Assembly: GCA_002495485.1 (NCBI GenBank)
Contig: DAFH01000189.1
Coordinates: 1-6,435, forward strand
Direction of reading: 5' to 3'
From: Candidatus Bathyarchaeota archaeon UBA185
Lineage (GTDB): Archaea > Thermoproteota > Bathyarchaeia > 40CM-2-53-6
Length of the DNA stretch: 6,435 nucleotides
The notes under the pieces are model-generated. The model worked only from the letters and a program-made list of their open reading frames with translations, ran no database searches and was not told where the DNA came from. Both the position numbers and the translations under genes were made by a program. Below are positions 1 to 4,925 of this stretch, in pieces. Each line of letters begins with the position of its first letter. Within the stretch, counting starts at the first letter, position 1.

Positions 1-98
1 TCGAGGCTGAGAGGCTCCTCGTTCTTGAAGATGCTCGGTCTAGTGAGCGCTTCTCTAACGATCTCGCCAGGGGCCATCAGACTACTCTTCTGCACCAT
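1..98 (-). CDS. Probable Orc1/Cdc6 replication initiator, N-terminal fragment (runs off left edge)
   Basis: Reading leftwards from ATG at 98-96, 32 codons are open to the window edge. An in-frame TAA lies two codons upstream of the ATG, so translation cannot begin earlier in this frame; an internal ATG (codon 8) is an alternative start. Residues 12-32 contain EIVREALTRPSIFKNEEPLS (12-31), which resembles the segment that precedes the AAA+ domain in archaeal Orc1/Cdc6 proteins, where a pattern like IFK(D/N)E..LS..YVP is usual. Orc1/Cdc6 binds origin DNA and recruits the MCM helicase. Only this short lead-in is visible; Walker A, Walker B and the winged-helix domain lie outside the window, so the family call rests on one short motif. 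A TATA-like element at 140-149 would serve it. A plus-strand frame is also open across this stretch, but it has no recognisable motif. Confidence 0.55.
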   Translation of the reverse strand, partial: MVQKSSLMAPGEIVREALTRPSIFKNEEPLSL

Positions 99-105
99 CG
101 ATTAC

Positions 106-114
106 TTCCACTGG
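106..114 (-). promoter_or_regulatory. ORB-like core (possible initiator-binding site)
   Basis: The minus strand reads CCAGTGGAA, with context CCCCAGTGGAAGTAATC. From memory, the dyad core of origin recognition boxes in several archaea contains CCAGTGGAAAC or close variants. The match is nine bases at one site, eight bases upstream of the start codon of the Cdc6-like gene. It could be coincidental; no second good copy was found. Confidence 0.3.
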
Positions 115-139
115 GGTAAGCTCTCAGATTGTCTGGATG

Positions 140-149
140 AAAGTATAAG
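140..149 (-). promoter_or_regulatory. Possible TATA box for the Orc1/Cdc6-like gene
   Basis: The minus strand reads CTTATACTTT here, centred about 46 bases upstream of the ATG at 98. A start site roughly 25 bases downstream would leave a leader of about 20 bases, and the ORB-like core at 106-114 would fall next to the transcription start. The assignment rests on sequence resemblance and spacing only. Confidence 0.3.
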
Positions 150-202
150 ATGAGCAGAGAGAGGTGAAAGTAAACCCTCCGTCAAGAACATCCCAGAACT
201 AA

Positions 203-305
203 ACTTTTCAGAGTAGGAAAAGTGGAAAGCACCCTTCAATTCTATCTTTCAGAGTATGAATAGTAGAGTGCCTGGACGGGCAGACTACTTTTCAGAGTAC
301 AAAAG
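203..305 (+). repeat. Three direct repeats of TTTCAGAGTA, 41-43 bp apart
   Basis: TTTCAGAGTA occurs exactly at 206-215, 247-256 and 290-299, giving spacings of 41 and 43 bp, close to four helical turns. The outer two copies extend to ACTTTTCAGAGTA (203-215, 287-299). Each copy also sits in a short dyad: CTTTT...AAAAG at 204-208/218-222 and at 288-292/301-305, with a weaker CTTTC...AATAG form in the middle copy. Repeats in phase on one DNA face suggest cooperative binding of one protein, for example an initiator at an origin or a regulator of the downstream transporter. The binding protein is unknown. Confidence 0.6.
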
Positions 306-337
306 ATAACAAACCGTAGTCAATCCTAGGTCCCGAA

Positions 338-347
338 GCTATTTTTC
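338..347 (+). promoter_or_regulatory. Weak TATA-like element before the VIT-family gene
   Basis: AGCTATTTTT lies about 35-40 bases before the ATG at 381. Transcription starting about 25 bases further on would give a leader of roughly 10-15 bases. No Shine-Dalgarno sequence is seen. The element is T-rich but not a strong TATA box; AT-rich sequence around 299-309 is an alternative. Confidence 0.25.
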
Positions 348-380
348 CCCTCGCTTGGAAGACCGCGGCCAGGTTTCTAC

Positions 381-1115
381 ATGGTTCGGATCTTGAATCG
401 GATTATCCGCAGAAAACCACTCAGAGAGCCGCACTCTTCCCACCCTCCACTAGCGGACTTCATCCTGGGTAGCCAGGACGGGCTAGTCAACGTTCTCGGG
501 ATTCTCCTGGGAATCTCTGCCGCGACCAGCAATCTGAAAATCATCTACGTAGGCGCGCTAGCCGCCCTCGGTGCCGAGTCGATCTCGATGGGCGCAGTCG
601 CCTACACCTCAACCATCGCCAAGCGGCGACAGTATCTCAAGGAAGAGGCTCGCGAGAAGATGGAGATGCAGACAGTTCCCGCACAAGAGGTCGAGGAGGT
701 GAGGAACATTCTGAAGAGCTGGGATTATCAGGGATCGGAGCTAGAGGCGATGACGCGCCAGATTTCCTCGAATCGTAAAGCGATGCTAGAGTTCATGATG
801 TCGTTCGAGCTCAAGCTCACGCCGGTCGAAAGTGATGAGGGGAGACGGAGCTTCGGCATCGTTTTCGCCTCGACGATCTTCGGCTCGATCGTGCCGTTGA
901 TTCCGTTCTTCTTTGTCACGTCTACAACCATTTTGGCTGGAACGATCGCTTCGATCGTGATCAGCGGGGTACTGCTATTCGTCGTCGGCGCCTACGAAGC
1001 GCGGAGCACTGTCGGCTCGCTGTGGTGGAGTGGTCTGCAGATGATGCTGATCGGGCTCTCGGCAGGGTTCGCAGGCTACCTGATAGGTCGCGCAATCGGG
1101 TCAGTGCCTGTCTAG
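381..1115 (+). CDS. VIT1/CCC1-family Fe2+/Mn2+ transporter
   Basis: A 244-residue integral membrane protein of the VIT1/CCC1 family, which moves ferrous iron and manganese across membranes, generally with proton exchange. The order is as expected: TM1 (about 27-50) with the FILGSQDGLVNVLG stretch holding D33; TM2 (about 54-78) with ESISMG holding M70; a charged cytoplasmic metal-binding region (about 80-150) with E89, E92, E103 and E106 plus M139 and E143; then TM3-TM5 (about 157-179, 182-205, 214-238). GSIVPLIPFFF at 168-178 is a typical family stretch. D33, M70, M139 and E143 correspond by position to the metal-path and metal-binding residues described for plant VIT1, so the protein appears functional. 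ATG at 381 is the first usual start after an in-frame TAG. The three repeats at 203-305 upstream could be a metal-responsive operator, but this is untested. Import versus export cannot be read from the sequence. Confidence 0.93.
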   Translation: MVRILNRIIRRKPLREPHSSHPPLADFILGSQDGLVNVLGILLGISAATSNLKIIYVGALAALGAESISMGAVAYTSTIAKRRQYLKEEAREKMEMQTVPAQEVEEVRNILKSWDYQGSELEAMTRQISSNRKAMLEFMMSFELKLTPVESDEGRRSFGIVFASTIFGSIVPLIPFFFVTSTTILAGTIASIVISGVLLFVVGAYEARSTVGSLWWSGLQMMLIGLSAGFAGYLIGRAIGSVPV

Positions 1116-1305
1116 ACAGAGGCACGGCGAGAAACATCTCAATGAATCCCCTGAAGCTATACACAAGTACAAGCCGTCGTCTCGCATGGCTCACTCCTTC
1201 AAACCAAGCCTGGAACGCTAAATCGGGCCAGACGTTTTGAACTCTGCACGTTTCCACGCTGATCCCTACGCTTACCCTGCACCAGAGAAAAAGCCAGCTC
1301 GCACA

Positions 1306-1470
1306 CTACCCACCGCAAATCGCAATACTTACCCAGAACAGCGCCAGGCACAGGACAGCCCCGAAAATTTTCATAAACCGCAGGGTCTCAAGACGTGATC
1401 CGCTGTCTAGAACCAAGTCAGAAATTCGTTCAAATCGTGCCCGAATTAGCGATCTGGGAGGATGCCCCAT
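1306..1470 (-). CDS. Possible 54-residue small membrane protein
   Basis: On the minus strand ATG at 1470-1468 opens 54 codons ending in TAG at 1308-1306. An in-frame TGA lies three codons before the ATG, and a GAAGG stretch lies about 8 bases upstream, a possible ribosome site. The N-terminal half is basic and amphipathic (SLIRARFERISDLV at residues 7-20). Residues 32-52 form a hydrophobic segment (FMKIFGAVLCLALF and onward) long enough to span a membrane. Repeat copy 2 keeps SLIRAR.ER in the homologous frame, but that frame has no ATG, GTG or TTG start and loses the hydrophobic segment. Family unknown; this may be a chance frame in repeat-derived DNA. Confidence 0.25.
   Translation of the reverse strand: MGHPPRSLIRARFERISDLVLDSGSRLETLRFMKIFGAVLCLALFWVSIAICGG
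1332..1384. repeat. Possible partial third copy of the tandem repeat
   Basis: CCCAGAACAGCGCCAGGCAC at 1332-1351 resembles CCCAGAAAACGCTTCAGACA at 1800-1819. It is followed by AAAATTTTC and AAACCG in the same order as in copy 2, but with an internal deletion. The match is partial and could not be extended leftwards with confidence. Confidence 0.4.
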
Positions 1471-1634
1471 AAAGAGCCTTCAGCACGCTTGAAACGCTCC
1501 ACAATGCATTCTCCGGAAAAAGCAGAGTCGGCTGTTCTACGCAATTGTCGCTGAATCTCGGCCATAACGGTTCCAGACAGAAGATCGCTCCCTCCCAGAA
1601 TTTGAAAACATTTTTTCTCCCGCGACACAAACCG
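1426..1634. repeat. Diverged tandem repeat, copy 1 (about 240-bp period)
   Basis: Landmarks recur in the same order in copy 2. They are TCGTTCAAATCGTGCCCG (1426-1443), CAGAGTCGGCT (1523-1533), GAATCTCG (1553-1560), CAGACAGAA (1574-1582), GAAAACA (1604-1610) and CCCGCGACACAAACCG (1619-1634). Offsets to copy 2 drift from 237 to 241 bp, so the copies differ by small indels as well as substitutions. The indels shift reading frames between copies, which argues against one conserved protein spanning the unit. Confidence 0.75.
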
Positions 1635-1662
1635 CGTTTCTTGGACGTCCCAACTCCGGGAA

Positions 1663-1875
1663 TCGTTCAGATCGTGCCCGGATCAGCGATCCGCAAGAGG
1701 GGTCTGAACTGGCGTGGTTCGCACGAAGCCAGGGCCACGTACGGCAACAATTCCCCTAATCCAGACTCGGCTATTACAAACGACGCTCAAAGAATCTCGC
1801 CCAGAAAACGCTTCAGACAGAAAACGGCCCGTCTGCGCCGCTGTGAAAACAAAAATTTTCCCGCGACACAAACCG
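1663..1875. repeat. Diverged tandem repeat, copy 2
   Basis: Collinear with copy 1: TCGTTCAGATCGTGCCCG (1663-1680), CAGACTCGGCT (1762-1772), GAATCTCG (1792-1799), CAGACAGAA (1814-1822), GAAAACA (1845-1851) and CCCGCGACACAAACCG (1860-1875, identical to copy 1). The stretch between landmarks is much less conserved. The copy ends about 40 bp beyond the stop codon of the nucleotidyltransferase, so it may contain that gene's 3' end or termination region; T-rich minus-strand runs lie at 1851-1859. Confidence 0.75.
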
Positions 1876-1914
1876 GAGAAAAGAAGCTACGGCTATGTCC
1901 GGGACCCGAAGCCC

Positions 1915-2616
1915 CTACTTTGTCCTATTCTTCTGCGGCTTGAGAATGTCCTTCGCCTCGTCCAGCTGCTTAAACGACCCAATATCGTGATGCGCCTCTT
2001 TAGTGATGAAACCGTAGAACTTGGCTCCCTTCACAAGCAGCTGAGGGAGAACATCCCCGGCCAAGTCTTTCCCCAGCGACAGGTACTGGAGAAACTCCGG
2101 CTCACAAACATAGACCCCGATCGACACCGGATACTCAGGTAGGACAGGCTTCTCCGCAAAATACCTGATACGGCCATCAGCATCAACCTTACCCACACCA
2201 TACTCTATCCTCACACCAGTGCTCAACGCAACCGTACAGACCGCCCCCCGAGCCCTGTGGAACCTCACCATCTCAGACAAGTCCAAGCTCGTCAGCACAT
2301 CCCCATAATAGACAACAAACGTCCCGTCCACATGCTCCGCAGCCTCCTTCAACGCCGCCGCAGTCCCAAGCCGCGGAGAAATACTATACCCGATACTCAC
2401 CCCAAACTTCGACCCATCCTCAAGATGATTCCTGAAAACCTCAGAATCCTCATCCGAGAGAAGCATCAAAATACTCCGAATACCATGCTTCGCAAGATAA
2501 CTCACAACATAATCTGTGAACGGCCGACCAGCAATCGGTATCATCCCCTTCGGAACATAGCTGGTCAGAGGAGATAACCGGGTACCCGCCCCACCCGCCA
2601 GAACGAACGCCTTCAT
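1915..2616 (-). CDS. Sugar-1-phosphate nucleotidyltransferase (NTP_transferase fold)
   Basis: A 233-residue enzyme that joins a nucleoside triphosphate and a sugar-1-phosphate to give a nucleotide-sugar and pyrophosphate, feeding glycan or glycosylation pathways in the cytoplasm. The signature loop LAGGAGTRLSPLT is at residues 6-18, PKGMIPIAGRPF at 22-33, the GTAAAL helix start at 84-89, the metal-binding aspartate in YYGDVL at D106, EKP at 155-157, and the second metal-binding aspartate in HHDIGSF at D211. These are all expected catalytic elements of the RmlA/GlmU/ManC-type fold. The protein stops right after the catalytic domain and lacks the left-handed beta-helix domain found in longer relatives. 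The exact sugar (glucose, mannose or GlcNAc) cannot be fixed from the motifs. ATG at 2616 opens directly on the signature loop, and a TATA-like element at 2651-2660 fits this start. Confidence 0.92.
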   Translation of the reverse strand: MKAFVLAGGAGTRLSPLTSYVPKGMIPIAGRPFTDYVVSYLAKHGIRSILMLLSDEDSEVFRNHLEDGSKFGVSIGYSISPRLGTAAALKEAAEHVDGTFVVYYGDVLTSLDLSEMVRFHRARGAVCTVALSTGVRIEYGVGKVDADGRIRYFAEKPVLPEYPVSIGVYVCEPEFLQYLSLGKDLAGDVLPQLLVKGAKFYGFITKEAHHDIGSFKQLDEAKDILKPQKNRTK

Positions 2617-2650
2617 AACCCCGACTGCCGAATCCGGCGTAGCAGGCCAT

Positions 2651-2660
2651 CACTATAAGT
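2651..2660 (-). promoter_or_regulatory. TATA-like element for the nucleotidyltransferase
   Basis: The minus strand reads ACTTATAGTG about 35-44 bases upstream of the ATG at 2616. Transcription about 25 bases downstream would leave a leader of roughly 15 bases, which includes the purine-rich CGGGG before the start codon. Confidence 0.4.
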
Positions 2661-2701
2661 CCTTAGTAAGCCCCAGACCTACAAACACGCGACGCCTACC
2701 T

Positions 2702-2711
2702 AGAGTACTCT
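2702..2711. promoter_or_regulatory. Perfect 10-bp palindrome AGAGTACTCT containing the repeat motif
   Basis: AGAGTACTCT is self-complementary. With the next bases it gives TACTCTGAA (2706-2714), the complement of TTCAGAGTA, the core of the three repeats at 203-305. It lies about 90 bp upstream of the nucleotidyltransferase start. It could be a binding site for the same protein, but a nine-base match may be chance. Confidence 0.3.
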
Positions 2712-2760
2712 GAACCATCCTTCAGAACGAAGCGGACACTAACACCCCGCGACCACTCAG

Positions 2761-2768
2761 AAAAAAAA
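2761..2768 (-). terminator. Oligo-T terminator for the leftward RHH gene
   Basis: Eight A residues on the plus strand read as TTTTTTTT on the minus strand, about 60 bases past the RHH-like gene's stop codon. Runs of T are the usual intrinsic termination signal in archaea. A weaker T-rich stretch (TTTCTTTCTTG) precedes it, so termination may be staggered. Confidence 0.5.
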
Positions 2769-2811
2769 GACTAGAACGTCACATGCCCCATGTCAAGAAA
2801 GAAATCCGGTC

Positions 2812-2827
2812 CCGAACCCATGTTCGG
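2812..2827 (-). terminator. Hairpin directly after the RHH-like stop codon
   Basis: CCGAAC (2812-2817) pairs perfectly with GTTCGG (2822-2827) around a four-base loop. On the minus strand it begins one base after the TGA at 2831-2829 and is followed about 10 bases later by the pyrimidine-rich TTTCTTTCTT. The position suggests a 3'-end or stability element. A second small dyad, ACATG-CCC-CATGT, follows at 2781-2793. Confidence 0.4.
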
Positions 2828-2828
2828 A

Positions 2829-3128
2829 TCAGGCGTCTACCACTTTTCTCGGACCGGCGCGAACCCTCGCGAGCGCTGGACCAGCCCTCGTCCGCGAGGC
2901 TTTGAGTCTCCGATGCCTCCGAAGAGAGTCCACCCGCTTCGACTCTTCCTCAAACCGCCGCATCCAGTCAGGGATAACCAAGACTCGTATGAGCTCTTGA
3001 ACCGTCACGCCGCGATTCCTCGACAGATCCTTGAGTCGCAGAAAGATACTACGATCCAGAACCTGCATAAACTTCACAGATTCCTTCGAATCACGCACCG
3101 CGAATCCCTGTCCCATACCGGAGTCCAC
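2829..3128 (-). CDS. Ribbon-helix-helix-like small protein, putative DNA-binding regulator
   Basis: A protein of up to 99 residues read from GTG at 3128; ATG at 3116 (codon 5) is an alternative, and an in-frame TGA lies further upstream. Residues 18-28 (VKFMQVLDRSI) look like the short beta strand, 29-40 (FLRLKDLSRNRG) like helix 1, and 41-57 (VTVQELIRVLVIPDWMR) like helix 2 of a CopG/MetJ-type ribbon-helix-helix fold. The pattern RG(I/V)TVQELIR is characteristic of such archaeal proteins. The C-terminal third (60-99) is strongly basic, rich in Arg, and probably disordered. It is transcribed divergently from the zinc dehydrogenase across 126 bp, a classic arrangement for a local regulator, though the target is unknown. 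The overlapping plus-strand frame lacks recognisable features. Confidence 0.7.
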   Translation of the reverse strand: MDSGMGQGFAVRDSKESVKFMQVLDRSIFLRLKDLSRNRGVTVQELIRVLVIPDWMRRFEEESKRVDSLRRHRRLKASRTRAGPALARVRAGPRKVVDA

Positions 3129-3225
3129 TGTGACTATACATGGGTCGCCTACTCTTCCTATGGAATAGAGTCCAAATCTCCGTCAACCGAAAAGTCGCAC
3201 CAAAGTCTTGATCGCGCGAGAATCC

Positions 3226-3232
3226 GTTAAAT
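3226..3232 (+). promoter_or_regulatory. TATA-like element before the zinc dehydrogenase
   Basis: GTTAAAT lies about 26 bases before the ATG at 3255, the spacing expected when transcription starts at or next to the start codon. The mRNA would be leaderless, and no Shine-Dalgarno sequence is present. The purine-rich GCGAGAA just upstream could act as the BRE. The 3129-3254 gap serves both divergent genes. Confidence 0.4.
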
Positions 3233-3254
3233 CATCAGACTCCATGACCCACAC

Positions 3255-4274
3255 ATGCTAGCCTGCCTGCTCGACGCGCAAAACAGAGTCGCGCTGAAAG
3301 ACGTTCCAGTCCCACAACTAGCCAAAGGAGACGTTCTCGTGACGATGCACGCCTGCGGCATTTGCGGCACAGACCTTGAAAAGATAGACGGACGACTCGG
3401 CCCCGGAGGAATACTGGGTCATGAAGTCAGCGGAACGGTACAAGAGGTCTCAGAGAACACAGGCTACGTTACTGACGACAGAGTCGTCGCTCACCACCAC
3501 GTCCCATGCTATAGATGCGCCGCATGTCTTCGTGGAGACCCGACGCTCTGCGAAGAATTCAAGAAGACAAACCTGGACCCTTGCGGACTCGCCACTTCTT
3601 TCAGAGTTCCAAAATACAACGTCGAGCGGGGCGCTCTGATCCATCTTCCCAGAGAGCTGTCCTTCGAGGAGGGAGCGATGGTTGAGCCCACGGCATGCTG
3701 CATCCGCGCGATCCGGCGAGCTAAACCGCAAAAAAACGAAAACGTGCTAGTCGTTGGACTGGGTCCAACGGGCTTGACCCAAGTACAGCTCCTCAAGAAT
3801 TGGACCAACGCAAAGATACTCGGCACCGACGTGCTCGAATCTCGACTAAGGATGGGGGAGAGGCTAGGTGCCAGCGAGACCCTCAACGCCAATTCCGAAA
3901 ACATTCCGCAAGCCGTGCGGGAGGCCACCGGCGACGGGGCCGACTTGGTACTGGTAGCCACGGGGAATGAGAGAGCTCTCGACCAAGCCTTCGCTTCAGT
4001 CCGCAAGAGTGGAAGAATTCTCCTCTTCGGGGCCCCTCCGATCGGAGCACAATACCGACTGGACGTGAGCGCACTCTTCGCGCGTCAGATCTCAGTAATA
4101 TCCAGCTACTCCTGTATTGAGCCTGAAATGCATGAGGCAATACGACTAATCTCTCAGAAGCGAATCAACGTCCGTGCTCTCATCAGCGACCGGTTCAAGC
4201 TCAAGGAAGCAGACAGAGCCCTGGACCAGACAAGAGCGTCCAAGACCGCAATCAAGACAATCATTACAGCATAA
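3255..4274 (+). CDS. Zinc-dependent medium-chain dehydrogenase (sorbitol/threonine dehydrogenase type)
   Basis: A 339-residue cytoplasmic oxidoreductase of the medium-chain dehydrogenase family, which oxidises a secondary or primary alcohol group, often of a polyol or sugar, with NAD(P). The N-terminal GroES-like domain carries catalytic zinc ligands C37 (in CGICGTD), H56 and E57 (GHE), with E144 (VEPTACC) as the nearby acidic ligand. The structural zinc site is complete: C85, C88, C91 and C99. The Rossmann domain starts at about 163 with VLVVGLGPTG (164-173). D192 at the end of the second strand favours NAD over NADP. Length and order match the family. ATG at 3255 is the first start after an in-frame TAA at 3228-3230. 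The neighbouring RHH-like gene is divergent and may regulate it. The substrate cannot be set from the sequence: polyol, sugar or threonine-like substrates all remain possible. Confidence 0.92.
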   Translation: MLACLLDAQNRVALKDVPVPQLAKGDVLVTMHACGICGTDLEKIDGRLGPGGILGHEVSGTVQEVSENTGYVTDDRVVAHHHVPCYRCAACLRGDPTLCEEFKKTNLDPCGLATSFRVPKYNVERGALIHLPRELSFEEGAMVEPTACCIRAIRRAKPQKNENVLVVGLGPTGLTQVQLLKNWTNAKILGTDVLESRLRMGERLGASETLNANSENIPQAVREATGDGADLVLVATGNERALDQAFASVRKSGRILLFGAPPIGAQYRLDVSALFARQISVISSYSCIEPEMHEAIRLISQKRINVRALISDRFKLKEADRALDQTRASKTAIKTIITA

Positions 4275-4276
4275 GA

Positions 4277-4309
4277 GGTACAAATGGTCCATTCGACAAG
4301 AGTTGTACC
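4277..4309. repeat. Inverted repeat between the dehydrogenase and the next gene
   Basis: GGTACAA (4277-4283) and TTGTACC (4303-4309) are perfect 7-base inverted arms 19 bases apart. Between them AATGGTCCATT (4283-4293) is itself an 11-base palindrome. The element begins two bases after the dehydrogenase stop and ends 26 bases before the next start. There is no T-run after it, so an operator for the downstream gene is at least as likely as a terminator. Confidence 0.45.
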
Positions 4310-4335
4310 GACGGATCTACTGAGCGAGTCTTAGA

Positions 4336-4644
4336 ATGCAATACGAGTTCGAAGAGAACATCGACCGGTCCATTCACAAAGCGGTCCGAACAGCCCTCCG
4401 CGCGTTCAAGGAGCGGCGCAAGCTTGCTCAGGAGAGTGGGAGCCAGCAGATGCCTCCCACCTATCAGGAGTTCACAATGGTTCTTGACGAGATTATGGAG
4501 TCGAACAAGAGGAACGACATGAACAGGCTGAGGACTCCGAGCCTTAGAGAACTCTTCGAACGTGCTTGGGCTCAAAAGCTCCGCAATTATGCCACGCAGA
4601 AGGAGCTTCGTGATGCATACGAGGGGTTGATTCGACGCTATTGA
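4336..4644 (+). CDS. Unrecognised charged helical protein of 102 residues
   Basis: No family was recognised. The protein is predicted to be almost entirely alpha-helical, rich in Arg, Lys and Glu, without cysteines, signal peptide or membrane segment. Three probable helices are separated by short turns: residues 3-31, about 40-58 (PTYQEFTMVLDEIMESNKR) and about 66-102, the last ending in YEGLIRRY. The aromatic and hydrophobic spacing looks like a folded small domain rather than random sequence. ATG at 4336 follows an in-frame TGA at 4321-4323, so it is the first start. It lies 61 bp after the dehydrogenase on the same strand, separated by an inverted repeat, and is followed at once by a hairpin. 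An opposite-strand frame of similar length (4264-4575) overlaps it and is less protein-like. Cotranscription with the dehydrogenase is possible. Confidence 0.6.
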   Translation: MQYEFEENIDRSIHKAVRTALRAFKERRKLAQESGSQQMPPTYQEFTMVLDEIMESNKRNDMNRLRTPSLRELFERAWAQKLRNYATQKELRDAYEGLIRRY

Positions 4645-4690
4645 AGACGCAAGCTAGAGTTCCTAATCATCTCTCTGCGTCTCTCTTTGA
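4645..4690 (+). terminator. Hairpin followed by a pyrimidine tract after the 102-residue gene
   Basis: AGACGCA (4645-4651), starting on the base after the stop codon, pairs perfectly with TGCGTCT (4676-4682). The loop is 24 bases and CTCTCTTTG follows. The long loop weakens it as a hairpin, but the position right after the stop and the trailing T/C tract suit transcription termination. Confidence 0.4.
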
Positions 4691-4879
4691 ATTCGGCGCC
4701 TCGTAGCACCATCCATCCAGCATGCCAGTTTCCTAATAACGAGGCTATACGCACATGGGCAGTCCAATATGGGTGCTGATACCTACTAATGATTCACTAT
4801 GAGACCTATATGGCGTTTGAACGACAAAATGCATCATTTGCTCAAGAGGCTTCGTAGACCTTTCAGCGCGCTACGTGAG

Positions 4880-4888
4880 TATTTTATA
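4880..4888 (+). promoter_or_regulatory. TATA box for the DUF5679 gene
   Basis: TATTTTATA is the best TATA box in the window. Transcription about 25 bases downstream would begin near 4910, leaving a leader of roughly 15 bases before the ATG at 4926. The 4691-4879 stretch before it holds no gene that I can recognise. Confidence 0.6.
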
Positions 4889-4925
4889 CCAGCACGGGCC
4901 GAACGCCGCGTCAGTTGAATGAGAA

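Larger units (their letters stand above)
99..380. other. Intergenic region next to Orc1/Cdc6-like gene; candidate replication origin
   Basis: This 282-bp region separates the leftward Orc1/Cdc6-like gene from the rightward VIT-family gene. Archaeal origins commonly lie directly beside an orc1/cdc6 gene and carry repeated initiator-binding sites. Here there is an ORB-like core (106-114) and three near-identical TTTCAGAGTA motifs at regular spacing (206-215, 247-256, 290-299). Stretches around 240-260 and 286-312 are somewhat A+T-rich. The origin role is inference; the motifs could equally be operators for either flanking gene. No RNA gene was recognised here. Confidence 0.4.
1116..1914. other. 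800-bp region without a convincing large gene; repeat-derived
   Basis: The stretch lies between the ends of the VIT-family gene and the nucleotidyltransferase, which converge on it. Reading frames of 60-140 codons occur on both strands, but their translations are low in recognisable motifs, biased in composition and not maintained between repeat copies. About half of the region is two diverged tandem copies of a unit of about 240 bp, with a partial third copy at 1332-1384. No tRNA, rRNA, CRISPR or transposase fragment was recognised. A decayed mobile element or a structured RNA locus are both possible. Confidence 0.6.

Noticed and set aside
1..153. Plus-strand frame open from the left edge to TGA at 151-153 (50 codons)
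   Set aside because: The translation has no recognisable motif, and the opposite strand gives an Orc1/Cdc6-like N-terminus with a clear start. Both cannot be genes, and the minus-strand reading is better supported.
99..380. CRISPR-like reading of the three regularly spaced repeats
   Set aside because: The repeats are only 10-13 bases with three copies, too short and too few for a CRISPR array, and no cas gene is present.
1424..1445. GTTCAAATC and GTTCAGATC resembling a tRNA T-loop in both repeat copies
   Set aside because: The flanking bases do not pair into a five-base stem, and no acceptor, anticodon or D arm can be placed around them.
1430..1871. Two minus-strand frames that both begin CRG(K/R) in the tandem copies (1430-1630 and 1683-1871)
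   Set aside because: Both depend on TTG starts, and indels between copies put their downstream parts in different frames, so the resemblance comes from DNA repetition rather than a conserved protein.
1545..1943. Plus-strand open frame of 132 codons
   Set aside because: It crosses both repeat copies, has biased composition rich in Arg, Pro and Ser without motifs, and runs into the 3' end of the nucleotidyltransferase.
2790..3230. Plus-strand open frame of 146 codons opposite the RHH-like gene
   Set aside because: The translation is low in recognisable features, while the minus strand encodes a plausible strand-helix-helix protein followed by terminator signals.
4264..4575. Minus-strand open frame of 103 codons
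   Set aside because: It overlaps the end of the dehydrogenase and most of the 102-residue plus-strand gene. The plus-strand protein looks better folded, although neither has a known family, so this remains the main competitor.
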